A stretch of 64,000 nt of DNA from Micractinium sp. NFX-FRZ. Taxonomy: Eukaryota; Chlorophyta; Trebouxiophyceae; Chlorellales; Chlorellaceae. The notes below the pieces were generated by a model, which was given only the letters and a program-made list of their open reading frames with translations, did no database searches and was not told where the DNA came from. Positions 32,860 through 44,136 of the stretch are shown in pieces. The position numbers were made by a program, and so were the translations under genes. The DNA lies in NCBI GenBank assembly GCA_029339195.1, contig JAPTJF010000333.1, positions 1 through 64,000 on the forward strand. Reading direction: 5' to 3'. The stretch's first letter is position 1; each line of letters begins with the position of its first letter.

Positions 32860-34194
32860 CTACAGAAAGGGGAACGCCCCCCACATCAGCTCTCCAACGC
32901 CAAAGGTGCCCGCCCCCGACAGGGGCAGGCCGCGTGTGCGCGCCACTGCGTCGCGCCGTGCCTCTTCCTCTTCCGCCAGAAACTCGGCCCCCGCCATCCA
33001 GGACAAGCGTGCAGGCGCCCTGGAGGGGAAAGGTACCCCGGGCGGTGCGTGGGCAGCAGGCAGGGTGACCGGGGGTGGGGTCGCAGGCGGGGCCGCTACT
33101 GTGTGGGCAGCAGGCAGGGTTGCGCTGCCATTGCTAGTGCTGAGTGGTGGGCTTGCGGAGGGCTCGAGGTCGAGTTCCATAAAGCCTTTGCAGACAGAGG
33201 CATCTTCTGCAGGGGCGGAAGGGGCGGAAGTGGAAGAGGCACCTCTTGCCTTTTCTGCTGTGGCAGGCTTGAGGCAGTGCGTGTGGCAGTGGCAAAGGCG
33301 CCAGGCATGTGCCGCCTGCCTGGCGCCCTGTCAGTGCCCAGTGGGCGGGCAGCAAAAGGCAGGGTGCAGCGGCAGGCAGGGTGCAGGCCACCTCGAGCCC
33401 AGCTGTGCTGCTTTCACGTGGGCCTCCCACCCACCTGCGCTGCCCTCGCTCCCGCATGAGAAGCCAACGGAGGCTGAGCGGTCGTCAGGGTGTAGCACAA
33501 GCACGGGGACGGAGGCTGCTTTGCTCAGTGGAGGTGTGTCTGGGGCAGGCGGGCGTGGCGGCTGTGCTGAGCCTGCTATCAGGGAGGAAAGGAGCATGTT
33601 GCCGTCGTAAAGTACCCAGCGCCCCCCCGGAAATAAGCAGCGGGGACCTGACTTCACATATATGTTTGGTTTGATTACTTCTGTGAAGCTGACGTCGCCT
33701 GCACGGCGGCATTTCTGGCGCCGGCAGCCTGCCCCACCTTCTCACCTTGCGTCTCGCTGGGGCGGTGCTCGGCAGGCGCCCCGCGGCGGGAGCTGCAGCA
33801 CCAGCACCTGCGGTGCCACACCACCCACAGCAGGCAGCAGGCCAGCCAGAGGCCGAGGCCTACCACCGCCAAGGCAATGACGGAACCTGCAAGGTTGCAT
33901 GACAGGAGAGGCAAGGGGGGTAAGCTCGGCACTTGCAGGCGGCGCACGGAGGAAGGGAAAGGACGACACGGCGGTGACATGGCCCCTAAAGAAGGTACGG
34001 TTCAGAAGGCCGGTTATGTGACGCCATGTTACATGCAGGGGAGCTTGTTTAAACTGCTTGGCACAACGAGGTGCATCCAGACTCGCCTGCATTGGCGGGG
34101 TGGTTGCCCAGCGCTGTCGGCAGCGAGGGCGCTGGCAGCGGCGGCGGCGCAAGGTCTGCCGCCGCCCCAGGCCCCAGCGGCAGCACTGGCTCGG
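32860..34194 (-). CDS. Tandem single-pass membrane protein, copy 3 (N-terminus not found)
   Basis: Minus-strand exons 34194-34087, 33886-33746, 33572-33435 and 33206-32860, all phase 1, give at least 243 residues. The first intron has a GC donor (GCAG/GCGAGT at 34086). The layout matches copy 2: Pro/Ala-rich outer part (AEPVLPLGPGAAADLAPPPL), transmembrane helix (SVIALAVVGLGLWLACCLLW then VVW), Cys-rich juxtamembrane RRCWCCSSRR, motif SVPVLVLHPDDRSASVG, and C-terminal WMAGAEFLAEEEEARRDA ending LMWGAFPFL. The acceptor and following bases of its first located exon align with copy 2 (CCTGCAG then EP-V/A-L). The upstream exon is not identified. Family function is unknown. Confidence 0.72.
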
Positions 34195-34601
34195 CTGCAG
34201 GCATGCCACGCATGCTCAGCGGGGTGCCTTGTGCGAATGAGAGCCCGACAGGCCGGTGAGAGGCGTCGAATGCGCGGGAGGTCAGAGCACACACGGCAGT
34301 CCACGAGGTGGGACCACTAAAGAAGGGCACTGCTTTTGAAAGCACTCCCAGTCACTCAGCAAGCTTTGCCTGGTGCTTGAAACGAGTGGAGAAGCACTGG
34401 AGGGGAATGCTGATCGCCCGTCGCCAAACGGAACTTTCGCTAAGCCGAGCACTCCTTGGACTGCCTACATGCAGCTTCAAAGTCGACATGCAGCTGCAGA
34501 GAGCGACAGCAACTGCACTGTGCCTGCCCAGCTTCATCACTTCATGGGCTCTGACCACGTGGGTCTCAAGCCCGCCAAGGCCCCTTCCCTGGCGCCAGGC
34601 T

Positions 34602-34606
34602 TTACA
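34602..34606 (-). terminator. TGTAA polyadenylation signal, GNAT gene
   Basis: TGTAA on the minus strand lies about 55 bases beyond the stop codon at 34661. Confidence 0.65.
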
Positions 34607-34660
34607 AGTCATGTCACAGGCAGGGTCAAGAGCCTGCAGCTTGGAAGGAGCAAGCAGGGG

Positions 34661-37450
34661 TCATGGCAAGGGCGTGCCAGGGTGCACCTCCCCTGCCCCT
34701 GCCCCCGCTTCCTGCTCTGCCTCTTGCCGCTCTGGCTCCTGCTGCTGTGAGAGGTCTACATCTGACCACACAAACACGCCGCTGCTAGCTGCACCCTGGC
34801 CGCTCCCGCCGCCACCACTGCCGCCACTGCTGCTGCTGCTTTCCGCCTGCCCCCCTTCGCCGCCGCCGCTGCGTGCGCCCGCCTGCGCGGTGCCGCGCAT
34901 GCTGCGCACGCCGGCCCAGGTGCCGCCGCCGCCTCTGTTGCCGCCGCCTCTGCTGGCGCCGTTGCTGCTGCTGCTGCTGCTGCACTGCAGCGCCTCGACT
35001 GGCTTGCGCATCAGGCAGCGGCGATTTGGGGTGAACATTGGGTCTCGAGCCACCTCGGTGTACCCCTGCCGCTCATAGAGCTGCAAGGTGGACGGTGGGG
35101 GAAGGTGGTGTGGTGTGTGGTGAGGTGCACAGAGAAGCTGGGTGGGAGGTGCACAGGCAGTGGCTTCTCGAGTTGAGGTGAGTGCAGGTAAACACGAGCG
35201 CCGCGGCAGGCCCCTCTGCGGCCCAGCCCGTGTTGAGCGGCGGTAGCAATGCCGGGCAGTCTGTAGCCACCTCAGCATACCCCTTGTGCTGACAGAGCTG
35301 CTGAGCTGGACATGCCTCGCCCCACCTGCTCCGCATGCCTCACCCCATCTGCTCCCCCTGCCCTGCCACCTGCTCACCTGCAGTGCCCTCTTGTTGCTGA
35401 GCTGTACATGCCTCACCCCACCTGCTCCCCCCGCCTCTCCCCACCGCCTCACCTGCAGCGCCGGTGCGTTGCTGAGCTCGACGTGCAACCAGAGGCTGTC
35501 CTGCCGCCACAGCCGTGCCTGCCGCTCGCACCGGTTCAGCAGCGCAGTGCCCACGCCCTGCCGCCGGTGCTGCGGCAGCACCGCGATGTTGCTGACCTGC
35601 GTCGTCAGTTGCAGTTGATTGCCGACGGTGTCAGAGCAAGCGGAGCGCATCTGATTTTGGGCGCTCACGCCTGTGTCTGCCACCCCAGCCAGCGTGGCGC
35701 TCCGTGCACAACACACAACATGTATGTAGCCTGAGTATGTAGCCTGACAAATTACACTGCAGCCATCTCAAGCCGCAACGTTGCGCAGTCCCCATGGTCC
35801 AAACAAAGTGACGTACACTCGTACACACATGCAACATACTCACGTACACTCTCCGGGGCTTGCTGGTGGGGAAGGGGGGCGGCAGGACCGCCTCCGGCTG
35901 CAGGCAGGGCATAGGGGGCGGGGGCGGGACAGGTTGAGCAAGGGTCGCAGGGTAGGAGCGCTGCATGGTTGCCGGTGGCATGTAGGGGAGCGCTGGCTCG
36001 AGGGGAGGTGGCCTCGGCAGAAAGCCACGCCGCACCGGAAGGATTTCACAAAATGGAGGTTGGAACACATGCACGTGGAACACATGTACATGCACATGCA
36101 CATGGAACACATGCGATGAGCTTTCCTTCTGGGAGGCAAGGCGGGCCTTGACCTTACCCCCCAGGATGCCAATCATGGCATAGCATAGCACAGCAGCACT
36201 GCCCCCCTCAAACACACACAGACGCCTCCCGGGCCCCCCCAAGCACACCTCCCACCCACCTGGGCCAGGCTGATGGCCGCACACCCCAGCAGCTCCCCGG
36301 TGCCCCTGTCCTCGGCAACCAGCACCACAAACGAGCGCTGCCGCCGCCACCGCGCCGCCTGCTGCCTGCACCAGCACAGCCCGAGGGGACAGGCGGCTTT
36401 GTTGGGTGCAAATACAACTTGGGTCGCAGGGTGCATATGGAGGGCACAGTGGTGCTGGGAGAAACAGCGGGGAGCAACGCTCGAGGGGGGGCAGCCGCCG
36501 GGCCTCGCCTGGTGTGCCAGCTTCTAGCCGCTGCCAGCTGGCGGCCTCTCACCTCTCGGCGGCGCTGTACCGCCTTGACCACCCAGCGTCCTGCCATTCA
36601 AGCCGGTACTGCCGGCTCTCGGCTGCTGCTGCCTGCACCACAGGCAGCGATGGGTGCACAACATAAGACAGACGTGGACAGCTGGCCACAGGGCGGTGTG
36701 GGGCCAGTTGGAACTGGACTCTCGGCATGCTGGGCTGATGCCAGGCATGGCCTTGCCTTGGTTCTTCACCCCCCCCGCATCAGCCAGCCGCTCCAAACTC
36801 GCCGGCAGGGCAAATGCAAAATTGGGGCCTTGACTGCTGCTCATGCTGGCGCGCATGCTGGTGCGCCTTTCCATAGACAGCCAGGCTCCCCCTGGCTGGC
36901 AGCTCACCTGCTTTGACAGCAGCGCCCGAGACACCTGCTGCTGCCAAAAGTCGCTCCCTCCTCTGCCTGCAGAAACAAACAGGCCGTCAATGCCCGCCCT
37001 GCCGCCATCCTCGCCACTGGGGGCGCTGCCAAATGGTGCGGGCCCAAAGGCCTGCAGGGGAGAGGGCGACACCGGGTTTCTCGTCACGTCCATCATGGTA
37101 TCGCTTGTGGGCCCCCTCCCCTCTGGTTGGAGCCTGTCCTGATCTCCGAGACTCATAGCACGCTCAGGTGCGACACACGGCGAGCGAGGGAGGCGGGCGG
37201 GTGCGGGCGGTGACCACTGGCGGCACACTTTGCCGGCTGGCGGCACGTTTGTGAGGGACACACGGCATCCTTCGTCGCGATCCCGGCGCACCTTGGCGAA
37301 GCAAGCCGCTATTGCCGGCGCTGGGTCGGCGCCACCGCCAAGTGGGAAGCGGGCCGGCCTGACTTTGACATCAAGTCGATTATAAGAAGCTTTGGGCGCA
37401 ATCGGAGGCGGAGTTGAAGCTGTGGACAGCACCACCCGGAGGGCGGCCAT
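34661..37450 (-). CDS. GNAT-family N-acetyltransferase, plastid-type leader
   Basis: Minus-strand exons 37450-36908, 36632-36553, 36365-36260, 35897-35844, 35596-35453, 35080-34661, all in frame, give 448 residues. GNAT enzymes transfer acetyl from acetyl-CoA to amines. The acetyl-CoA site is VSNIAVLPQHRRQGVGTALL (the Q/R-x-x-G-x-G/A motif as RRQGVG). It is preceded by RSFVVLVAEDRGTGELLGCA and followed by LWLHVELSNAPALQLYERQG and YTEVARDPMF. The N-terminal 180 residues, opening MAALRVVLSTASTPPPIAP, are Ser/Pro/Ala-rich and look plastid-targeting, as in the plant GNAT/NSI group. The Gly/Ser-rich C-terminal tail of about 110 residues is unusual. Exon 3 could begin six bases later at a second AG. 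The intron before exon 6 is largely made of exon-edge echoes. Confidence 0.85.
35225..35410 (-). repeat. Echoes of GNAT exons 5 and 6 in their intron
   Basis: On the minus strand, VQLSNKRALQ followed by GTGAG copies the exon 5 end VELSNAPALQ/GTGAG. QLCQHKGYAEVATD further along copies the exon 6 start QLYERQGYTEVARD. Both edges of the same intron are thus duplicated inside it. Confidence 0.85.
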
Positions 37451-38065
37451 ATTGCTGCACCTCTGCCTACACCAGCACGCGGTTGTGCGCTGCGTGAGGC
37501 AGACACCACAGCCAGGGGATGGTGGGCTGCGAGAATTGCGTGTCGGGAGGGCCCATGTGAGGGGCAAATGGGCGGGGCGCAAATGTACGGTGAGCTGGCG
37601 GGTGGGGGCAAGTCCCTCCTTTCCGCTCTGTGGCGCATTGTGGCAGTGTGCACCATTCATGTGGAACCCACTAGCTGTAGCTTGCCATCAGATTGGTGCT
37701 GTCCCGAGTCCAGGAGGGTATGGGCGCCACCGCCGCCACGCTTCAAGAGTCGCCTGCAGACCGCCTGAGCAAGCGCCAGCAGCAGGCAGCGATTGAAGCA
37801 GCCCGGTCACGCGCCCCACTGCTGCACTCAGGAGAATCACACAATGCAATTGTGAGCCGCCCTTTGTTCATAATGCAACAAGTATTCAGCTGCCAGCACT
37901 CCGCCTCGCCCGCCAGCTTTGCCGGCGCCCAACCAGCTGGCGCCGCCCAAATGCCCAAGATCGCGGGGCGAGGGAATCCTGCTCCTGAAACGTTCATTTC
38001 GCCTGCACCGCACTCACTTCAACCCAACTGCCCAGCGCCGAATTCCACAGGCCCTCCGAGCAATT
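37451..38065. promoter_or_regulatory. Divergent promoter region (GNAT / 151-aa protein)
   Basis: About 600 bases lie between oppositely oriented start codons. No open frame with coding character and no specific element was recognised. Confidence 0.4.
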
Positions 38066-39244
38066 ATGCCGTCGGGCGCAGAGCAGCAGGCCGCGGCGCC
38101 TGCTCAGGACGAGAGCATGGCTGCAGCAGGCCTGCTCAGCGGCAGCAAACGCAAGGAGATGGAGCAGCAGCCAAAGAAGAAGAGCTTCAAGGCGATTGCG
38201 AACCTGGTCCTGGCGATGCGGCGCTTCTCCAGTGAGGCGGGCATGCGCAGGGACCCTGGAATTGTACGTGGGTGGGGGCCGCAGCGGGGCACGCGGCCCA
38301 CTGGCGTGTCGGCGAAGTGACATCTCGGAGCTGCCTCTGACTTCTCCCGACTGCTGCAGACTCCATAAACCCGACTTACACATACGGCAAGAAACCTACG
38401 GCAACCTCCGCGAGCAGCGGCGGCGGCAGCAAGACGGTGAGCAGCTGCGGCGGGTCGCTGCGGCGAGCACGGTGCACAGGGTGGGGCACCCCTGCTTGCA
38501 CCGCGCCGTACGCGTCGCCAGCATGTCCCCCCTTCCCATCCTGTGCAGGCTCTCCGTGTAGCAAGCTCGCAACAGATTGCCTGCAGGCGCACGCTACCCC
38601 TGTCCCTGCTGGGCTGTGCCGGCTGCGGCACTCACCGCTCCCCTCCCGCGCTCCCCTCCCACCGCCAACCTCCACGCCATCACACTCTCCCTTGTATCCA
38701 TTCCTTTTCCTTGTTCTTTCCACTGCAGGTTACGGACGACAAGGAGGCAGTGAACAGCGCGCGCCCCACCAGCCCAGGCCACACAGGTGAGCCGAGGACG
38801 GCAGGCGGGCGTGAACCCAGGCCGGTCGCGGGCTGCTGGTGTTGCACGCTTGGTGCCGGTGGGGCATCACCCGGCCAGGCTGCGGTGTGCATGCAAAGGC
38901 GCCCGGCAAGGGTGACAGGTCTAGAAAAAATCAATGTTTGACCCGAAGCCATGAAGCCGGCTTTCACGAAGCTATGAACCCGGCTTGCACGGGGGACGTG
39001 CCAAGCCGCAGCACACCCCTTCTGGGCATGCATGCGTCCACGTGCCATCTGCCATGCTTTGGCGCCCCCGCTCCAGGCTCACCCCTTGGCCCTGCCTCCC
39101 TCCCTCCTTGGCCCCACCCACTCAGAGGGAGAGCATTACGCCTACACCGACCACGGCCACCGCTTTGACTTCCTGCTGAAGCCGCTGCCGCCCACCGAGG
39201 AAGAGGAGGCGGCAGCGGCGGCGGCGGGCGCAGTCAGGCAGTAG
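38066..39244 (+). CDS. Unknown Lys-rich, Tyr/Gly-containing protein (151 aa)
   Basis: Exons 38066-38267, 38360-38436, 38729-38786 and 39126-39244, in frame. It opens MPSGAEQQAAAPAQDESMAA, then a basic helix KRKEMEQQPKKKSFKAIANL and VLAMRRFSSEAGMRRDPGIV. The middle has INPTYTYGKKPTATS. The last exon reads EGEHYAYTDHGHRFDFLLKP and ends in an acidic/Ala tail. The KRKEMEQQPKKK stretch could be a nuclear localisation signal. No family was recognised. A TGTAA signal lies at 39701. Confidence 0.65.
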
Positions 39245-39700
39245 CACAAACCAACAGAGTGAGGCGCCACGCGGCCCGGCATGCACGCGGCCCGCAGCTG
39301 CGGCAGCTGTGCACTGCTCACGCCTGCGCACTGTGTGTGGCACCGAATTTGAAGCAAACCGTCTGCCTACGTATGAATGACTTCCCAGCTCCCTTTGCTC
39401 ACCCCTCACCCCACCGGCCCCATCTAGGCCGCCCCACATTGTACCACCATGCTTGCCCGCCAACCTGCCGGGTTCGCAGGCCACCCTTCCCTGACCCCCA
39501 GATTCCTCTCCAGCCTGTGTGTCACGTTTGCCCGCGCGCCTCCTGCTGCGCATGCAGCCATGCCCCCCCACGGGGCAGTGCCAAGCCTGGTTGTTCTTCC
39601 TTCCCCATGCGCTGCCCGTTCCGTCCTGGCACTCTCATACACCCAATGCGCACGCGCACCCCTTATACTACCCATTTCTTGTGATACCATGATCATGATC

Positions 39701-39705
39701 TGTAA
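39701..39705 (+). terminator. TGTAA polyadenylation signal, 151-aa protein gene
   Basis: TGTAAATT lies about 455 bases after the stop codon at 39244, in a locally AT-rich stretch and before the next gene's start at 39857. Confidence 0.55.
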
Positions 39706-39856
39706 ATTCTAGCCTTCGTGCAAACATCCTCACAATGCATCGTTACGGCAAGTGCAGTCTGGCGCCAGGTGGGCGGCCGGTTGGCGCACTTGGCCCAGGC
39801 TTGAGTTGGCGGCGCCTGCCTCACTGCAGCGCTGAGCATACTCCCATCAAGCTCTC

Positions 39857-42800
39857 ATGCTTGCCAGCAGCGTCGCAGCTAGCACCCGCCTGGCTGCTGC
39901 TCCCCTGCCCAAGCGGCCTGCTTCCTGCCGGCGCAACGCAGCTGCCCGCCCTTCAGGCAAGTCACGGAGGCGATCAATTGCGATAAGGTCAGCATGCAGC
40001 CCAACCAAAGGCTCACGGCATGTTGCGTCCCACTCTGCAGCGCCCAAGCGCAGCGTCAACATGGCGGCCGGCCGGTCCGAGCTGCACTCCCTGCCGGTGA
40101 GTGGCAATGCTTGGTCGCCGGAATGCGCGTCGGCTGCAGCGCGGGAAGATGCCAGCGCCGCGGCCAGCTTCAGCCCGCCATGCCGCCGCCGCCCACGTTG
40201 CCCACCACCTGCGCTTCCTCTGTGCGCCCCTGCAGGGCGTGTCCATGCCTCCAGATGAGACCAAGGGTTTCTACTTCCAGCAGGTGTGCCCGGCAGGGCA
40301 GCCGCTCCTGCTGGTGTGCAGGAGCAGTCCAGGGATTCCCTGCCTGTTCTACGCTTTAAGTAGTATCACGCTGACGCATGTATGGTCTTTCAGTGCCTTG
40401 ATGCCCTGCAGATCATTTGCGCATAGCCACGCACACCCCACGGCATGCCTGAGCGACGCATCTGCCAGCAGCTTATCAGTTTAGTTGATGACCCTACAAC
40501 TTTCAACCCGTGTTCGCCCACACCGCTGCTGCCCGCCAACGTACTAGAGCCATGGTTGTGGTACAGCATACATAGCCTGCCCTTCATGGCACCCATTTGC
40601 CCTGCCCATAATATCACGCAGACCATGGTGCGCATCAAGGACCCCAAGGCCTCCCTGGACTTTTACACTCGCGTGCTGGGCATGACGTGAGTGTGCTGCG
40701 CTGCGCTGCGCTGCGCTGGGCATGACGTGACTGCGTGCTGCGCTGTGACATTTTGTAGCCAGTCATTTGTGAGCCAGCAGCTGTGAGGCATGTGCTGGGC
40801 ATGTTGTGAGCAACAACAGTCCAGCAAGTGTTGGGGCGCGCAGCCGCGCTGTTGCAGCCAGCGCTGTTGCGGCTGGGGCCTGGCCCGCCGCCGGCGTGGC
40901 ACCATCATCCGTACACAACAGCCGTCGTCATCCCAGGCCCCTCCATGCTTCCTTCTGCTCCACCCTGCCTGCGTGTACAGCAAGGATTGGCAATCACCCC
41001 CAGCCTCTCTTGGTCACCACCCTCCCCTGTTCTTCTTGCCAAGCTGTGCTCTTTGCCCATGGAGCTCCGCCTCTGCTGAAAATGTCTTCTGCTACTCGCC
41101 TGCTGACACCTCTGCCTGCTTCTGCAGCCTGACTGCCAATCTGGGTTCTTACTGCAACGGGGCTCCGCCTCTAATGACACACTTGTCTCATCGCACATTC
41201 CTGTGTCTGCTTCCTGTGCCTGCTGGCCCAGCCAGACTTTGCAGGCATGACGTCCAGCCTTGCAAACGCTTTCTGTTGATTTTAACACATTTGGTTAGTG
41301 AGCTCTGCCTGCCGCTGCAGCCTGCTGGCCAAGCTGGACTTTTCCTAGACATGAACGTCAGCCTCTGCTCACACACTGTTTCATCATACATCCCTGCTGC
41401 CGTCTCTGCCTGCCGCTGCAGCCTGCTGGCCAAGCTGGATTTTGCAGACATGAAGTTCAGCCTCTACTTCCTGGGGTACCAGCGGCCAGAGGACGTGCCC
41501 GAGGACCCGGGTGGGCGGGGCGGGGCGGGGCGGGGCGGGCGGGTGTGCGGTGCTGTGGCGGGCGGGGCGGGCGGGTGTGCGGTGCTGTGGCGGGCGGGGC
41601 GGGCGGGTGTGCGGTGCTGTGGCGGGCGGGCGCGCGGGGCAGGCGTGTGGGGCGGGCGAGCGGGTGGGGCTGCAGCTCCCCGAGCTGCGTGTGTGGTTGG
41701 CTGTGCTGTAGCTGGTGGGAAGGTGGGGGGCTGGGTGGGCATCAGTAGAGGGGCGGTCGGTGGCTTAAGGAAGGAGATGAGGGGCCTGGGTGGGGTGGGG
41801 TGGGGTGGGGCCGTTGATGCCAGCGAGAGGAGAGAGAGCAGATTGGGGTGGGTAGAGGCGGGCAGGCACGGTCGCAGGCCCCTTCTTTGCCGGCATTCCG
41901 CATCAGACTAATGGCAAGCTGCACCCCTCCTTGCCTGCTTGTGCGCCTGTGCAGTGGAGCGGGCCAAGTGGATGTTCGGCCTGCCAGCCTGCCTGGAGCT
42001 GTGAGTTCCTTGCCCTGCCCTGCCCCTGCCTCGTCCTGCCCTCTCCTTTGGATGCCTGCTTTCCTTGGCGTTGCACCCCACTTCTGTTGGAGCACCACTC
42101 TTGCATGCACCACCCCCACACCCAATGCCCAACTCTGCGTCGCCCCCTTCAGCGCACCTTCTGCCCTGCACCGCCTCCCCCCGCTTGTCCTGTCCCCTTG
42201 CGCCCTGCCCCCGCTCTGCGCCGTCCCCTCTACTTCCCACAACAGAAAGCAATGGGGTACAGCGGTTCAACGGGGTTCACAGATTCGCATGCACTTAAAT
42301 GCCTCCCCCTCCCCAACCCACCTGTCCTTCCTCCCGGCAGCACGCACAACTGGGGGACAGAGAGCGACCCCGAATTCAAGGGGTACTGCAACGGAAACGT
42401 GGAACCGGGAAGGGGCTACGGTAAGCAGGGGGTACCAGCACACGGAGACAGGCCAGGTTGGTGGCAACACAGCAGCGGCGAGGAGAGCTGGCGGCAGCAG
42501 GGGTTGCTGCAACCTCTCCCCTGGCACCCCTGCCGCCCACCTCCCCACCGCCTCCTCCAGACCTCTCTTGCCCTCTCTCGCTGCTGCCCGCCTGCCGGCC
42601 CCCACCCTGCCGCCTGCTGCTCCCTCCTTGTTGCCCTTCCTTGGTTGTGCCCACCTGCCCGCCGCCTGCCTGGCATATTATGTTGCAGGTCACATCGGGC
42701 TGTGCGTGCCCAGCGTGGAGGCAGCGTGCTCGCGCTTCGAGGAGCTGGGCGTGGATTTTGTGAAGCGGCCAAACGACGGCAAGATGCGGTGAGCCGAATC

Positions 42801-43453
42801 GAATGGTCAGGGATGTTAGAGGGGGGCGGTGTTGGGGTGCCTGGCGGGGCAGGGCAGGGCAGGGCAGGGCAGAGCAGGGGGAAGCCAGTGGTCAGGGGGA
42901 GCCGAGTTGCAGGCTGCCGCAGGCGTGTGCAGCTGCCCTGTTGTCACACCCTTCCTTGCTCCCTGCCCTCCCAGTGTGTCTGACGTCTCGCCCCCACCTC
43001 TCGCTGCAATGTGGTGGCCTCCCGCCAAGCCCCTGTCACTCCTCCGAGGCGTTCTTGAAAGCAAACATTGACACACACACTTTCCTGTTTGCATACCCTC
43101 TCTCCCTCCCTCCCCACACAGCAACCTGGCCTTCATCAAAGACCCAGATGGCTACTGGATCGAGGTGAGCGCGGCCTGCTGTCTGCTGGCATGCGTGCGT
43201 GCGACACAGTGCCCTGCTGCTGCGCCGGCTGCCCGCTGGCGGCGGCCCCAGCAGGGGGGGGGGGGCACCCGGGTCCGGCACTGTGCTGGCAGTGCGATGG
43301 ACGCATGGAATCCAACTGCCAGCCTGCTCTTATATATATGCGAATTTTATGCTTTTTATGCACCCTTGGCCCCTGCCCCACATGCCTTTGCAGATCCTCA
43401 CGCCGGACAATGCTCCGCAGTTCATCGAATGGCCAGGGAACAAGGCGGAGTGA
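39857..43453 (+). CDS. GLO1: Lactoylglutathione lyase (glyoxalase I), organelle-type leader
   Basis: Exons 39857-40096, 40236-40283, 40622-40686, 41422-41510, 41955-42000, 42341-42420, 42689-42788, 43122-43164, 43394-43453, giving 256 residues. It isomerises the glutathione-methylglyoxal hemithioacetal to S-lactoylglutathione. It is a single-domain form: [97 protein letters not shown]. The four metal ligands of the human enzyme correspond here to Gln in [11 protein letters not shown], Glu in LELTHNWG, His in GHIGL and Glu in YWIEIL. The first exon gives an Arg/Ser/Ala-rich leader, suggesting plastid or mitochondrial import. Introns 3 and 4 hold exon echoes and a minisatellite. A TGTAA lies 93 bases after the stop. 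Confidence 0.93.
40708..40812 (+). repeat. Echoes of glyoxalase exon 3 end
   Basis: The true boundary GTGCTGGGCATGAC/GTGAGTG is followed in the intron by GCGCTGGGCATGACGTGACTG (about 40714-40734) and GTGCTGGGCATGTTGTGAGC (about 40791-40810). A GCTGC pentamer run sits between exon and first echo. Confidence 0.85.
41110..41375 (+). repeat. Echoes of glyoxalase exon 4 start
   Basis: Up to three copies precede the true exon at 41422 (CTGCAG then CTGCTGGCCAAGCTGG). The closest, near 41322, reads CTGCAGCCTGCTGGCCAAGC followed by TGGACTTTTCCTAGACATGA. Others start near 41218 and 41122 and are progressively more diverged. The spacing is about 100 bases. Confidence 0.85.
41530..41640. repeat. Minisatellite of about 32 bases in glyoxalase intron 4
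   Basis: About three units of GGCGGGTGTGCGGTGCTGTG plus a GGCGGGCGGGGC spacer follow the exon 4 donor. Confidence 0.85.
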
Positions 43454-43545
43454 CGTGGGGCCATCCATCGATCGGCAGCAGGGCGGCTGCACAGGGCTAT
43501 TTCATTGCGCGTTCGGTTCACAGCCTGCGTGGAGACATTTTGAGA

Positions 43546-43550
43546 TGTAA
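43546..43550 (+). terminator. TGTAA polyadenylation signal, glyoxalase I gene
   Basis: TGTAA lies 93 bases after the TGA at 43453. Confidence 0.7.
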
Positions 43551-43553
43551 TCA

Positions 43554-44136
43554 GCAGTGCGTGAGCACCAGCAGCATGCCAGTTGCACAGCTGTTGTGCA
43601 CAGTACGGCGGCGGCCACGCTGTGAGACGGCGTGCACCTCAGGTCCCGCCCCGCCCGAGCAGATCAGCATTTCGGCTCGGTGCTACCTTCCTCGCATCTT
43701 GCCCGTACTACACTCGGAATTTGCCGTGCCCAGCGGCTATAGGCGCAGTCGGGCGCGAGGACGAGCGGGACTCGGCTGAGCTGCGCGTTTCCCGCCGTAT
43801 CAACCGCGTCAATAGGCGCATTTGAGCTGCAAAAGGTGCGCCGCATGTCTCGCCGCTGCACAGCACAGCCCTGGTGATCGGTGTGTGGGCTCCACAGCTC
43901 GCGCTGGCTTGCAGATGGGTCTTAGAACCCTCGTACGTGGTTGACACGGCGCAAGCGGGAGTGCTGACCACAAAGCGGGAGTGCACGCCAGGCGGCACGA
44001 GTGGCGGTGGCGGCCCTCCTGCTGCCGCCGCTGCTGCCTGGGCAGCGTGCTCAACACTGCTTCGTCACTCCTCCCTGCGTTGCAGCAGCACCTGCCACTG
44101 GGCACCCTAGTGTAACGGCTTCAAGCCTCTCCCAAG
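43554..44136. promoter_or_regulatory. Intergenic region upstream of YJU2
   Basis: It lies between the glyoxalase polyadenylation signal and the YJU2 start codon. No coding stretch or named element was recognised. Confidence 0.4.
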
